The notes under the pieces were generated by a model. It saw nothing but the letters and a program-made list of their open reading frames with translations. It had not been told where the DNA came from and made no database searches. This document shows positions 1 to 9,129 of a DNA stretch of 64,000 nt, in pieces. The stretch is from Euglena gracilis (taxonomy: Eukaryota > Euglenida > Euglenophyceae > Euglenales): positions 47,598,139-47,662,138 of the forward strand of contig CP154955.1 in the NCBI GenBank assembly GCA_039621445.1, given 5' to 3'. Numbering within the stretch: the stretch's first letter is position 1; every line of letters begins with the position of its first letter. The position numbers were made by a program, and so were the translations under genes.

Positions 1-308
1 GAAACGGACGATAACTTAGAAAACATCCGGGAGCCCCATGGAACCTTTCGGATTCGGAGCCGCCCAGGGTGGAGACACCTGTGGAGATCTGCTGAAAAAA
101 CTCTGGTGCTTGGGGACAGTTTCAAAAACAGTGACATCGGGCACCTTTTATTCATTTTGTGCATGGGGAAAACCCAAAAGTCCCAAACACAACAAATTCA
201 GCTAATTAAATAAAATAAAAAACACCTTGGTTAATTTTTGTTATTTCTCTGGACAGAGACAGAGAAAAATCCAAAAAATCAGAGGACCAGGAACAAGCAG
301 TTGTTGAA
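1..308. other. No gene recognised; flank of the coiled-coil gene
   Basis: This is AT-rich sequence with no convincing exon on either strand. It lies just beyond the predicted stop codon (309-311, minus strand) of the coiled-coil gene, so it probably holds its 3' untranslated region and spacer. Confidence 0.4.
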
Positions 309-341
309 TCATTGTGAGAGTCGGATGCACTCTTCGTCGTG
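309..341 (-). CDS. Last exon of coiled-coil gene
   Basis: This ten-codon tail (HDEECIRLSQ, then TGA) follows a CTGACCAG acceptor. It joins in phase 0 to the 442-523 exon, which ends at CAG/GTATTC. Confidence 0.55.
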   Translation of the reverse strand, partial: HDEECIRLSQ

Positions 342-3300
342 CTGGTCAGAGGAAACTTGGAAGGGAAGGAATTCCAGCCAAAGGATATTCGGCAACACCT
401 GGAAGCGATAGTACACGGGAGGGATCAATGACACGGAATACCTGCTTCGGGGCTCGCGCCTTTTGCCTCAGCCATTGCTTGAACGCCCGCTGGTCCTGTT
501 TATACCGCCGTTTCACCTCAGCGCTGAACGGGGGGGGATTCACAAAGCTCACAACTATGTTTGTGTGTGTGTGTGTTGTGTGTGTTGTGTGTGTGCATGT
601 GCGTGCGTGCGTGCGTGCGTGCGTGCATGCGTGCGGGCGGGCGGGCGGGCGTGCGTGCGTGCGTGCGTGCGCGCGCGCGCGCGTGTGTGTGTACGTGTGC
701 GTATGGGTGGGTGGGTCGGTGTGGATGGGCAAGCGAGTGGCTGAGCAGGTGTGCAAACAGGACAAGATGCACTTTCACCCACAAAAAATGCCTTGTCCTG
801 GGTGCCTGCCCATAGCAGGCACCCCCCCAGGGTCAGTTTTTGGGTCCTGGTGCCTGACGACCAAGCCAATTTACCCTTGAAAATGACATTTTCCGGCCCG
901 TGCTTTCGCGCAACCCACCACAAGACCTGAGGGGGTGACCTCCTCTGGCAACCCCCAGGGAACTTCCTTAAAAAGAAGACTGCAGACACCCACAAAATCA
1001 AAAGAAAACCATAGTTTTCAGGGGATTCAATCATTACAATCCGAAAATTCATCCAGAAGCAGCAAAGCAAAAAAAAAAAAAAACAAAAAACAAAAAAAAC
1101 CCCCATACCCCCGCCCCCCCCCCCCCCCACCCCCGCCCACCCCCCTCCCCCCCCCCTCACCCCACCCCACCCACCCCGACCCCCCACCCCCCCAAAAAAA
1201 AACGAGTGGTGGCCTAGTGGTGGACAGGCGCACAGGCAAGAGTACAAACAAACCAACGGAAATAAAATATGCCTAAGCCAAATATTCACTCATAACGACG
1301 TCACATACACACCGCTCCTGGATGGCACGCTGGTGCTTGAGTAACTCCTCTTTTGCACGTTTGGCATTGACGTTGCTGCAAAAAAGACACAAACTGTCGA
1401 GGTGTGCAATCAAAATTCGTTAAAGAAAAAAACGCTGGCAGAAAAGAAACACTTTTCATGTTCCTGACGTTCACATCGGTTGTTGCCAACGGCATTCTCA
1501 TTCTGAGCATTGTGCTTGAAATGAACTACTTGATCCTCCTTGACACACAAAAATTGAACAAATTGAACAACCTTGACACACAGCTTGAACAGCCTTGGTG
1601 GCATGCCGAGACCATTCATTCGTTGATGAACCTCGGAGGAACCTCTGGCAACCAGTTTCCCAATGGTGGGACATGGGGCTGGGGAAAAAATCGGCCATTG
1701 ACTTTTGACGCTGCCCTGGACATTATTTTCCAAACAACTTTGAAAAATGATTTAACAGAAAAAAATCCTGTCAAGGCAGCAATCGACATATGGGGTGTGA
1801 ACAAACTTGGGGAGGAAAAACGGCCATGGGCACCATCATTATCGGCAATTAATGGGATTCGACGGATTGCTTGGCTGTGAGCTTGAAAATTGGACCACAT
1901 GTCCCAAGCCAGTCGGGCGATGCAACTGTCGAATAATGGATGCAATGGTCCAATGGGTTTCGAGGAAATCGGCATTCTTCTTGTTTAGGAGTAGGTTCAG
2001 ACAATAGTGCACCCAGCATCCCCAGGCAGCCGTCCAAACCCTCCTCACCACCTGGGTGAACAGTTAAGGTGTATATGCATACGTGTGTGAAGGACGGTCC
2101 TTAAGCAAAAAAAAAAAAACAGTCAGGTAAACACCCACAGAGGCTGGGGGAGGGTCTCGGCTCCTCACAATCACAATCAACGCTGCGGGGGGCACGTTTG
2201 TCCACCTCAGCCACTCATCGTATGCCCGCTGCGCCGCCTCCTGCATGGCCTCGGTCTGTGCCTCCTTGGCCAAGCGCCTGTTACAGGGTCAGAAAGGTCC
2301 CTGAGACAATTAACGTTTAAAAAAAATGCACAAAAAAACACAAAAAAAAAAGCCGCAAAGAATCAGTTTTAAGAGATAAATGTGTTCCTGTGAGAACATT
2401 TGGTACCGCACATACTTTGCAGTGCTCAACGGGGGCGGCGGCGCTTCCCTGTGCAAGTCGGCTTTTGCTTGATGGAGTTTCCTGCCGGATGAGGCATGGT
2501 GGGCAGGAAGCACACGCAGCTTGGAGGGTTTGAATGAATGGTGGAAATGAAAATGCAATGAGGCTATGAATGGCACGTCTGCAGAGAAGGTTAGAGGCCA
2601 TCACCTTCAGTGGACTTCCTCATCCTCAGGGGGACCTCTCATAGGGGGACCTCTCATATGAACACTTTCATGCACAAATGCGCAAGAAATGGAAACAAAT
2701 TTCTGTGTCGAAAAGAAATGCTGTCGAGGACTCGATGCATCGAATTGGTCCGGAACTCTTTTTGTTATCACCCTGCCCAGCTTCCCCCCCCGGGGTGCGC
2801 ACTTCCAGAAAAAAAGGAGCCTGCGACGAGCACCGGTCACATCAAGCAGACACACCACCGCCATCGGGCATGCTGGGCCTCTGCGTCGCGGCGCGCCGCT
2901 GCCTCCGCCTCCTCCACCCTGTGTGTCGGTGGGGGGGGGGGGGCGGACGCCAGGCAGACGATATACCGGCGCCGCCCGCCTCCCGCTCCGACCAGACAAC
3001 GAAAAACACCTTCCACTCCAACAAAACGGTTGCCAGTTGCGGCCCGGCTGCCTGGCGTCGACCCCCACCACCCCCCCCCACTTCCTGGTGTTGATTTGTT
3101 TGAGGGTCGGGTGCGGGGTCCCGAGAAAATCGCGGTTTCCGGCAAAAGCACAGGGAGATCCCGAGTTGCCCACCCAGACCGGAGGTCACCCACCTTTCAA
3201 ACATCCGGCGGCTGATCCCCGAGCAGGCCGGAAGGCAGGGGGAAGAGGGGGGACCATACCATTGCTTGGCGACCCCGGGGGGGGGGGGGAGGGGGGTCAC

Positions 3301-6300
3301 TTTCCACTCCGAAAAAACCAGTCAGTCACTTTACCCCCCCCCCGGGGGGATCAGCCACTCTTCTGGAGGCAATGTAAATTTGCCAAAAAGTCTCAAAAAA
3401 TCCAAAAAAATTCGGCGCCAGGCCAGCCACATTTCCATTTTCGGGCCTGCCCCACCCCGGGGGGGGGGGGGGGCTCTTGACCAAAAAAAAACCAGTCAGT
3501 CGCTCTGAAAAAACCAGTCAGTCAACCCCGGGGGGGGGGGGGACAGGTGTTGAGCAATGGTATGGGGGGGGGGGGCACACTTGGCCCGCTGGGCAGCCCA
3601 GATCCTTTCCTGCACGGCGGCACGCTGAGCCACCTCCTTGGCACTGTAGATGGGACAGGGAAGAGGACAGGGGAGGGCCCCGGGTGCTGGCACGATTGCT
3701 GTGGGCGCAGTGCACAATGACAATTGGCTCTTTCAAAAAAAAATCCGCTTTGCGCAGGAAAAATATGAATGCTTCACATTGAAGATGAATGCAGTGAACC
3801 TTGGGAATTTTGGACAAAAAAAACCCTTGAGGTTTGACATAAGGCGAGAGGAAAGAGGAGATCAAGAATTTTAACATTGTCAATCTTGTGTTCATGTTTG
3901 CAGTCAAATCTCATGAGAACATATGGGAAAATCAACAAATCAACACTTTCTTCTGATTGGGCCAATTTATTATGCATAGCTACACATCCTATACCTCAGC
4001 ATACCTCAGCCACCGCTCAAACTGTGCTTGGCCTTCCAGCTCTTTGCGCTTGCACCAGGGAAGGCAGAGGTTATGGGGTTATGGGTCTGCCTTTCAGCTG
4101 CCCTGCCATGTGCTGCTTTCCCGGAAGAGAGGCTCTTCCTCTTCCTGCCCTGAGCCCTGCACTTCGGCCGCAGCACACTGTGCCATCGCTTGGGAATGCC
4201 TCCAGGGAAGAATGGTATGTATGGGCTGGCCCAGACAGAACCAAACAGACACGATCTGCACCCTCAGGCACAAAACCACAAAAAAAAATGAACCACAAAA
4301 AAAAAACGAAGAAATGTGTTTTAAGACTTTGGGATCCGGGATTTTTAAAAAAAAATCAGAAACCACTTCTTTGTTGATTCCAAAACGAGGGGATTTGTTG
4401 GCCAAAGAGGTTGAATTACATCCACTTTTATTGAAAAGGTGTGTTGTCAGTGCCACATCCAGGGACAAACTCCGTGAGGATTTAGTGGTCAGCCCAATGG
4501 GGGGGGGGGGGCTTATCTTTTAATGTAATGCAATGATTGTGGGACGGTCAGGGTCCGGGTTAGGATTTGACGTTCCGTTTTTGGGGGGCCTTTTGGGGCA
4601 AATTTAGGCCAAAATTTAAGGCCACTTTTTCAGCCCAATGTCCCCCGACTTTCAAACCTAATCTAGGCCCGATTTAGGCCCCAAATACCCAACCCCGACC
4701 GTATTCCTTTCGCAGTTCCTAACCATATTCCAACCTTATTTGTTCATTTAAGAAAATATAGGTTGAGAAACATCTATTCCTGACAGGGGTTTTTTTAAGG
4801 CGGGGGACCCCCCCCCCCCCCCCCCCCCCGGGGGGGGGGGGGGGGGCGCCCGGGGGGGGAGGGGTCCCGGGAAACCCAACCCAGTTTTCCCCGAAAAGGC
4901 CAAAAAAATACGAAAATGCTTAATGAGCACCTTTTTCAAAAATTTATATAAAGAAGTATATCCCACCCAAAAAGAACATCCCACCCCCCTCTGGGGGGAC
5001 CTGGGGGGGGGGGGGGCTCGGCCGGACCCACCCACCCTGCCCCCCCCCGGGGTCCAAGACTATAAAAAAAAACCCTGGTTCCTAACCCAATCCTTAACCA
5101 GCTTTTCCAACCCTTACATCAACAGACTTTTTGCACCAAACAAACGTCAGAAAAACGGTGGGGTGGAACCTTGGAATCGGGGGATCCGTCCCACTTGTAT
5201 GGGCCAGGGCTCAGTTGTATGGGGTCCCCGGGGTATGGGGCCATTGCTGAATCCCTCTGGCGCAGGAATCATTTCTGCTTCATCTGCATGCGTTCCCCCC
5301 TGATCTGTATGTCACACCTAATACTGCCACATCGTTCCAGCACCGGTGCATTTGGAAGCGTCGCGTGAATTCCTGTCTGAGCTCAAGCTTGCATTCTTTT
5401 CAACTTACAGTGCACACCTGGCACTGACAGTTTTTTCCGATTTTGAAATTTCAAATTTTCTCCTGATTTTTTTGAGAACTTGTATTTTTTTGCATGCGTG
5501 TCTTAGATTTCACCACGTTCTGTTCTTTCTGGATGAAAGGGATACCCCCCAAGCATCCCATACACTCCAGAGGGCTCGGCCGATCGGCGGCGCCCAGCCC
5601 ACCCTGGGCCCGCCTGTCTGGCCAAGGCAGCCGCCTGTTGGCGGATGGCGCGGCCGCTGCGGCCCCGCCACGCCCGGAACTCCGCTGCACTGTCGGCGCC
5701 GCGCAGCAGCCGCAGGAGCTGCCGGCCGAGGGCCCGGTGGAGGGCGGGCTGCGGGTGGGGGGGGGGGGGGGGGGGGTTGGAGCAAGGTTCCGGGGTTGAC
5801 GGCAGAGCACCGGAAAGAACGGGAAGGCCCCAGCCCAAATGCTGACCTGCTGTGAATGGCTGCTGAGACAGTCCAGAAAAACGAAAACAAAAGCATGTGC
5901 GAATGGTGGGCACAGACATTCGTTTAGTGTGGTTCACAAAAGGCGTGTGAACCACAAAAATTTTTTGGGGTGTCCACAGGTGAACCACAAAAAATTTTTT
6001 GGTGTCCACAAGAAATTTTGTTGCCCACAAAACTTGATTGAGGATCGAAAAAAAACTGAGTTTTTACAACCAAAAGCGGATTGATCTTGAGACACCTCAG
6101 CCACCGGCTCAACTCGTAAAGCGTGTCAGCGAATTACAACCCCAGCCTTGCATCGGAATCCTGGAGGAGGGGGAGGTGGGGAGACCCTTCCGACCTCTAG
6201 TTTTCGGTCGCCGAAACAGTTGGATAGAGCGTTCCAAGGGCTTCATTTTTGCTCTCCGGACTTTTTCTTTGATTTTGCTGCATTGTCGAGATATTTAGAA

Positions 6301-9129
6301 AAATCGATTTCTTGAGCAAAAAAAAACGGCCCAAAAAAACACCCTAAAATGGCCGTTTTGGGCCATAAAAGCGCGCCGGAACACGGGCCAGGCGTGTCGG
6401 CGGCCAAAATGGCGAACGGGGGGTGATAGAGGGCCTCCGGGAGTACATTTCGTCAGACCGACATTTCCGTAAATAATGTACTTTTTCTCGAGATGTTTTC
6501 GAAAAAACTTTTTTGACCGATTTTTGGACCAGTCAGAAGAGGGGGGCAATCCCACCCAGTTTGGACCCTTCGCGGCTGAATAGCTTGGGCCTGGCGGGGA
6601 GTTGGGGGTCAAACAGACCTGATTCGGAAACAAGAAATCCAGTCGCTTGCGACTGAAAGAAAAAAATTCCGGGAACGTAGCCGGTAATCCGGAGTTTTCA
6701 TGGTCCTCCTGGGGCGGGGGGGAGGGGGGTTCTACCCCCCCCCTTTTCCCCGGTGGTAAGCTTCGCTCTTACCCATAAAGGGATAAGAGCTCAGTGACCC
6801 CCCCCCTCTACCTCATGTCTGCGGAGCTCCCCGTACAACCCTGCACACCCCACCACTAATACTGATGTCCTTTTCGATATGGCAAAGAGATTTTGTTTTT
6901 CTTTGGAGAAGGGGACCCTCCAGATGAGCTGGAAGAGCAACCGAGTGGGGACTCAGAGGCTGCACTCTCCGCCTTCTCCAGCTCCTCCTGAGGACGCCAT
7001 TGGGCAAACATGTTCAAAGGAGATTGCTTCATTACTGTTGAGGAGAAAGATAATGATGCAAATGTCAGCAGGCGGTGGGAAAGTTCTTGGTGTCCACGTG
7101 TGAACCTCAAAAGGACAACCTTGGTGAACCACACCAAATGAACGTCTGGGCGGGCGTGGCAAGCACCATGGCGACAAAATTATGCCCAAATCTTTCCTGC
7201 TCTGGACCTTCCCCCATTGGTAAATCATAATTCCTGTTCCTTGGTGACTTTGAAGCGAATTTATTGGGACGCAGAATATTGCCAGTCATGAAAATGAGAC
7301 GCGAATGGAAAGTTGCAGGTCAGCCCCTGAAATACCCTAACAGCTCTTTGGCTGAAACAACTGACACACAGGCTTTGAGCTGTGGGTTTTCGCACAGGCG
7401 GGAGGGGTGGAAGATGACCCCAATTGGCACCTGTTTTCCTTACAAGTACCTACAGAAAACTGTGTTATTTGGCCCCAAAACTGGAACCCGATTGGGGGAT
7501 CCCATTGCGATCCCCAGAATAGCTATTCCGATGTGCCGGCCGGATTAGTGCCCACCAGGGGTTTTTTTTTTTAAGACTGAGGGAAGGGCCCCCCCCCCCA
7601 CCCCCCCCCCCCCTGGGGGGGGGGGTCCCCCGGGGGGGGGGGGTCCCGGGGGACCCACAAAAAATGGCCAAAAAATCGCAAAAGTGCTAAAAATAGCTCT
7701 TTTTCAAAAAATTTCGGCACCTTCGGCGCCGAAAAGTATATCCCACCCCCCTCCGGGGGGACCCCCCTCCGGGGGGACCCCCCCCCCAGGGGGGGCTCGG
7801 CCGGACCCACCCACCCTACCCCCCCCTCCCCCACGACTAAAAAACCCCCTGGTGTGAAAAGCATGCGGATATCAAAAAAAACTGGCAGAAAACGACAGTT
7901 CTGGGGGGGGGCACACAGAGAAGTTGGCCTTCCGGTCCACTGCACACCTCCACGCCGACCTCATACAGCGGCGGGTAGGTCCGGCCGCCGGGGGGCAAGG
8001 TGAGGCAGGCCCGCAGGCAGCGCTGCAGGCAGTCGCCGCGGATGAGAGCCACGTGGCGCGTCAGCTTGCGGAGTAGGTGGTGCACGGGGTAGAGGGGGTC
8101 GAGGCCGAGGCCGGCTGTGAGGGACCCGCCCAGAGAGAGGCATCCTCCCGGGGATCCGCGCCGGCTGCGGCAGAATTGGAGGTGCCCAGACGGAAACCCA
8201 TTGTGGCGTTGTGGTTTGTTGGCATCGCGTGCGACACGCTGCGGCCTTAAAGTTCACTGCGGTGGCATTCCGCATCGCAGTGCCATCTCACACATATCAC
8301 CACAAACGAGGAAAGCCCTTACAGAATACATTGGGAAATACGGACTCATCCCGAGATACGGGGGGGGGAGCGTTGGGCGTGGGTGGCGGCCCACACCGGG
8401 CAGCCAGCGGGACAGGAATGCCAGGCTGTCCAGCGGCGGCTCCGTCTCCACTGTTTCCAGCGCGTCGGCCACCGCCCCCCAGGGCACCACACTGAACGCT
8501 GCCGCGACGTCCAGCGGGGCTTGACGGGGACGGCTGGCGGGGCCCGGCCGCTCCGTCTCCGTTGGCCGCTCAAGACCAAACACTCATTTAGGGCGGTTCG
8601 CAAAAAAAAAGCTGAACCACAAAAAAGGAAACTGGGTGGCACATCCAGCAGACATACATCCTCTGCACTGTTTAGACACAGACATGCATTTTATGTACTG
8701 AACAAATATCTGTATGTATGTACGTACATATGCACTGCGCACATACGCATGGAATGAGAATACACCTTATTAAAGTGCATACTTGTAAAACAATACTTTG
8801 GGTGTCCACAGGTGAACCGCAAAAAGCCGGTTCGGTGCCCACGCTAAATGAGTGTCTGCTTGGGAGCGGCGGGGACCTGCCGCAGGCGCTGCACCGAGTG
8901 CAAGCCCCGGCCATGCACCGGCACTGGACAGGCTGCGGACAGGCAGTGTGGTTCAGTGATGCCCCCATTGCCCCGGGTCAGCATGGATTGGGAGATCCAC
9001 GTCAGGCATGGCAGCGGCGGCGCGAGTAACGACCCGGAGGGTCATCCTTCCATGGGCCGGACATGCAGCGAGGGCTTGGGCGTGGCAAACTGCCGGAGAT
9101 GCTGCGTGACGCTCTGGATGGGGTTGGCC
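309..9129 (-). CDS. Coiled-coil protein with F/Y-x-x-W-L repeats (multi-exon; 5' end uncertain)
   Basis: Exons run right to left: 9129-9047, 8932-about 8856, about 8575-8397, 8114-7948, 5748-5566, 4048-4005, 3643-3579, 2481-2416, 2277-2206, 1375-1313, 523-442 and 341-309, ending in TGA. From the 8397 exon onward every intron begins GT and ends AG and every junction keeps phase, which is strong evidence that the chain is real. The C-terminal half is charged helix rich in K, E, Q and A. It carries three similar modules, QFERWLSAKE, AYDEWLSNVNAK and AFKQWLRQKAR, a pattern seen in coiled-coil proteins of the microtubule/cilium type. The N-terminal half (SRWLPAGLGLDPLYPV, HHLLRKLTRHVALIRG) matches no family I recognise. 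The two upstream junctions (9047/8932 and 8856/8575) are not clean GT-AG. Two transposons lie inside its introns. Function is unknown; a cytoskeletal role is inference only. Confidence 0.72.
442..523 (-). CDS. Exon with AFKQWLRQKAR repeat (coiled-coil gene)
   Basis: The acceptor is TTCAG and the donor GTATTC. The exon encodes a basic helix containing YKQDQRAFKQWLRQKAR. Phase matches the upstream exon, which ends GAGCG/GTGTGT. Confidence 0.7.
546..745. repeat. TG / TGCG simple repeat in an intron
   Basis: The run is (TG)n grading into TGCG, GGGC, CG and GTGG repeats. It creates overlapping Cys/Val/Arg-rich frames on both strands that are not genes. It lies in the intron between the exons at 442-523 and 1313-1375. 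Confidence 0.9.
1060..1205. repeat. Poly-A / poly-C low-complexity tract
   Basis: Homopolymer runs of A and C are punctuated by single bases; there is no coding potential. The tract is intronic in the coiled-coil gene. Confidence 0.85.
1313..1375 (-). CDS. Exon of coiled-coil gene (AKRAKEELLKHQ)
   Basis: The acceptor TTTTTTGCAG and donor GTGTGTATG bound a helical segment NVNAKRAKEELLKHQRAIQE. The AG that ends the previous exon completes a Ser codon, giving DEWLSNVNAK across the junction. Confidence 0.75.
2206..2277 (-). CDS. Exon of coiled-coil gene (AYDEWL repeat)
   Basis: The acceptor is CCTGTAACAG and the donor CTGAG/GTGGAC. The exon encodes LAKEAQTEAMQEAAQRAYDE followed by W-L. It joins in frame to the exon at 2416-2481 through a 138-bp GTATGT...ACAG intron. 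Confidence 0.78.
2416..2481 (-). CDS. Exon of coiled-coil gene
   Basis: The exon encodes KLHQAKADLHREAPPPPLST, then A-K. Its acceptor is CATCCGGCAG and its donor AAA/GTATGT. The run of prolines may be a hinge between helices. Confidence 0.65.
3300..3535. repeat. Dispersed repeat with ACCAGTCAGTC motifs
   Basis: The motif AAAAACCAGTCAGTCA recurs here next to poly-C/poly-G blocks. It recurs again near 32228-32462 and 38925-39110, so it marks a dispersed repeat family. Confidence 0.6.
3579..3643 (-). CDS. Exon of coiled-coil gene (AKEVAQRAAVQERIW)
   Basis: Acceptor CATCTACAG follows a pyrimidine-rich stretch and the donor is AAGT/GTGCCC. The exon encodes AKEVAQRAAVQERIWAAQRA. The split codon with the upstream exon gives ERWLSAKE, which resembles the other W-L modules. 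Confidence 0.72.
4005..4048 (-). CDS. Exon of coiled-coil gene (QFERWL repeat)
   Basis: This 44-bp exon encodes RKELEGQAQFERWL. Its donor is CTGAG/GTATGC, where a 10-bp GCTGAGGTAT unit is repeated twice, so a neighbouring donor is possible. The acceptor GTGCAAG is weak. Confidence 0.65.
4784..5077. mobile_element. Non-autonomous DNA transposon, CAGGGG family
   Basis: The left end is CAGGGGTTTTTTTAAGG and the right end GTCCAAGACTATAAAAAA...CCCTG, which is an inverted repeat. The flanking octamers ATTCCTGA (4776-4783) and GTTCCTAA (5078-5085) agree at 6 of 8 positions. The interior is dominated by long C and G runs able to fold on each other. There is no coding capacity. It lies in the intron between the exons at 5566 and 4048. 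Confidence 0.75.
5566..5748 (-). CDS. Large GC-rich exon of coiled-coil gene
   Basis: This 61-codon exon is bounded by CACCCGCAG and GGA/GTGTAT. It encodes an Ala/Arg/Leu-rich helix beginning PALHRALGRQLLRLLRG and including EFRAWRGRSG, perhaps a degenerate W module. Third codon positions are almost all G or C, unlike the flanking AT-rich introns. Both junctions are in phase 0. Confidence 0.7.
5909..7150. mobile_element. Possible long element with GACATTCGTTTAGTGTGG ends
   Basis: GACATTCGTTTAGTGTGG near 5915 is mirrored by CCACACCAAATGAACGTC near 7145, about 21 of 24 bases matching over the arms. The flanks TGGGCACA and TGGGCGGG share their first five bases. Related ends occur at 8575-8600 and 8840-8858. 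The interior has no recognisable gene. Confidence 0.45.
7556..7851. mobile_element. Non-autonomous DNA transposon, CAGGGG family
   Basis: The left end is CAGGGGTTTTTTTTTTTAAG and the right end CGACTAAAAAACCCCCTG. The interior holds C/G runs, an inverted repeat around CACCTTCGGCGCC, and the AAAAGTATATCCCACCC block shared with the copy at 21078. The flanking octamers (GTGCCCAC / GTGTGAAA) are poorly conserved, so the insertion is old or the ends are imprecise. Confidence 0.65.
7948..8114 (-). CDS. Exon of coiled-coil gene, N-terminal half
   Basis: This 167-bp exon is bounded by CCTCACAG and GTGGAG/GTGTGC. It encodes GLGLDPLYPVHHLLRKLTRH, then VALIRGDCLQRCLRACL and a PPGGRTYPPLYEV segment. It joins the 8397 exon through one split Ala codon. 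I recognise no family. Confidence 0.72.
8397..8575 (-). CDS. Exon of coiled-coil gene, N-terminal half
   Basis: The donor CCCG/GTGTGG is clear. The exon encodes PLDVAAAFSVVPWGAVADAL and LAFLSRWLP. Its 5' edge is unclear because it touches a repeat whose arms are CACTCATTTAG (8577) and CTAAATGAGTG (about 8845-8855). Confidence 0.6.
8577..8855. repeat. Inverted-repeat element next to an exon edge
   Basis: CACTCATTTAG at the left and CTAAATGAGTG at the right are exact reverse complements, with further matching GCGGTTCGC / CGGTTCGG sequence inside. The element separates two coding segments of the same strand, so it may itself be an intron, but the reading frames do not settle the boundaries. Confidence 0.5.
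8856..8932 (-). CDS. Probable upstream exon of coiled-coil gene
   Basis: Acceptor CTGTCCGCAG is followed by an open GC-rich segment encoding VPVHGRGLHSVQRLRQVPAA. The downstream boundary abuts the inverted-repeat element at 8577-8855. Confidence 0.45.
9047..9129 (-). CDS. Probable upstream exon of coiled-coil gene
   Basis: The acceptor is CCCACGCCAG. The segment encodes ANPIQSVTQHLRQFATPKPS and LHVRPME before a stop. The donor would be GAAG/GATGAC, not GT, so this junction is either nonconventional or misread. Confidence 0.45.

Noticed and set aside
346-765. Cys/Val and His/Thr-rich frames near the left end
   Set aside because: They read through (TG)n and (TGCG)n repeats on either strand. 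Only the 442-523 part is a supported exon.
1404-1880. 158-codon plus-strand frame with hydrophobic patches
   Set aside because: No homology is recognisable, AT-rich composition differs from verified exons, and it sits in an intron of the minus-strand coiled-coil gene.
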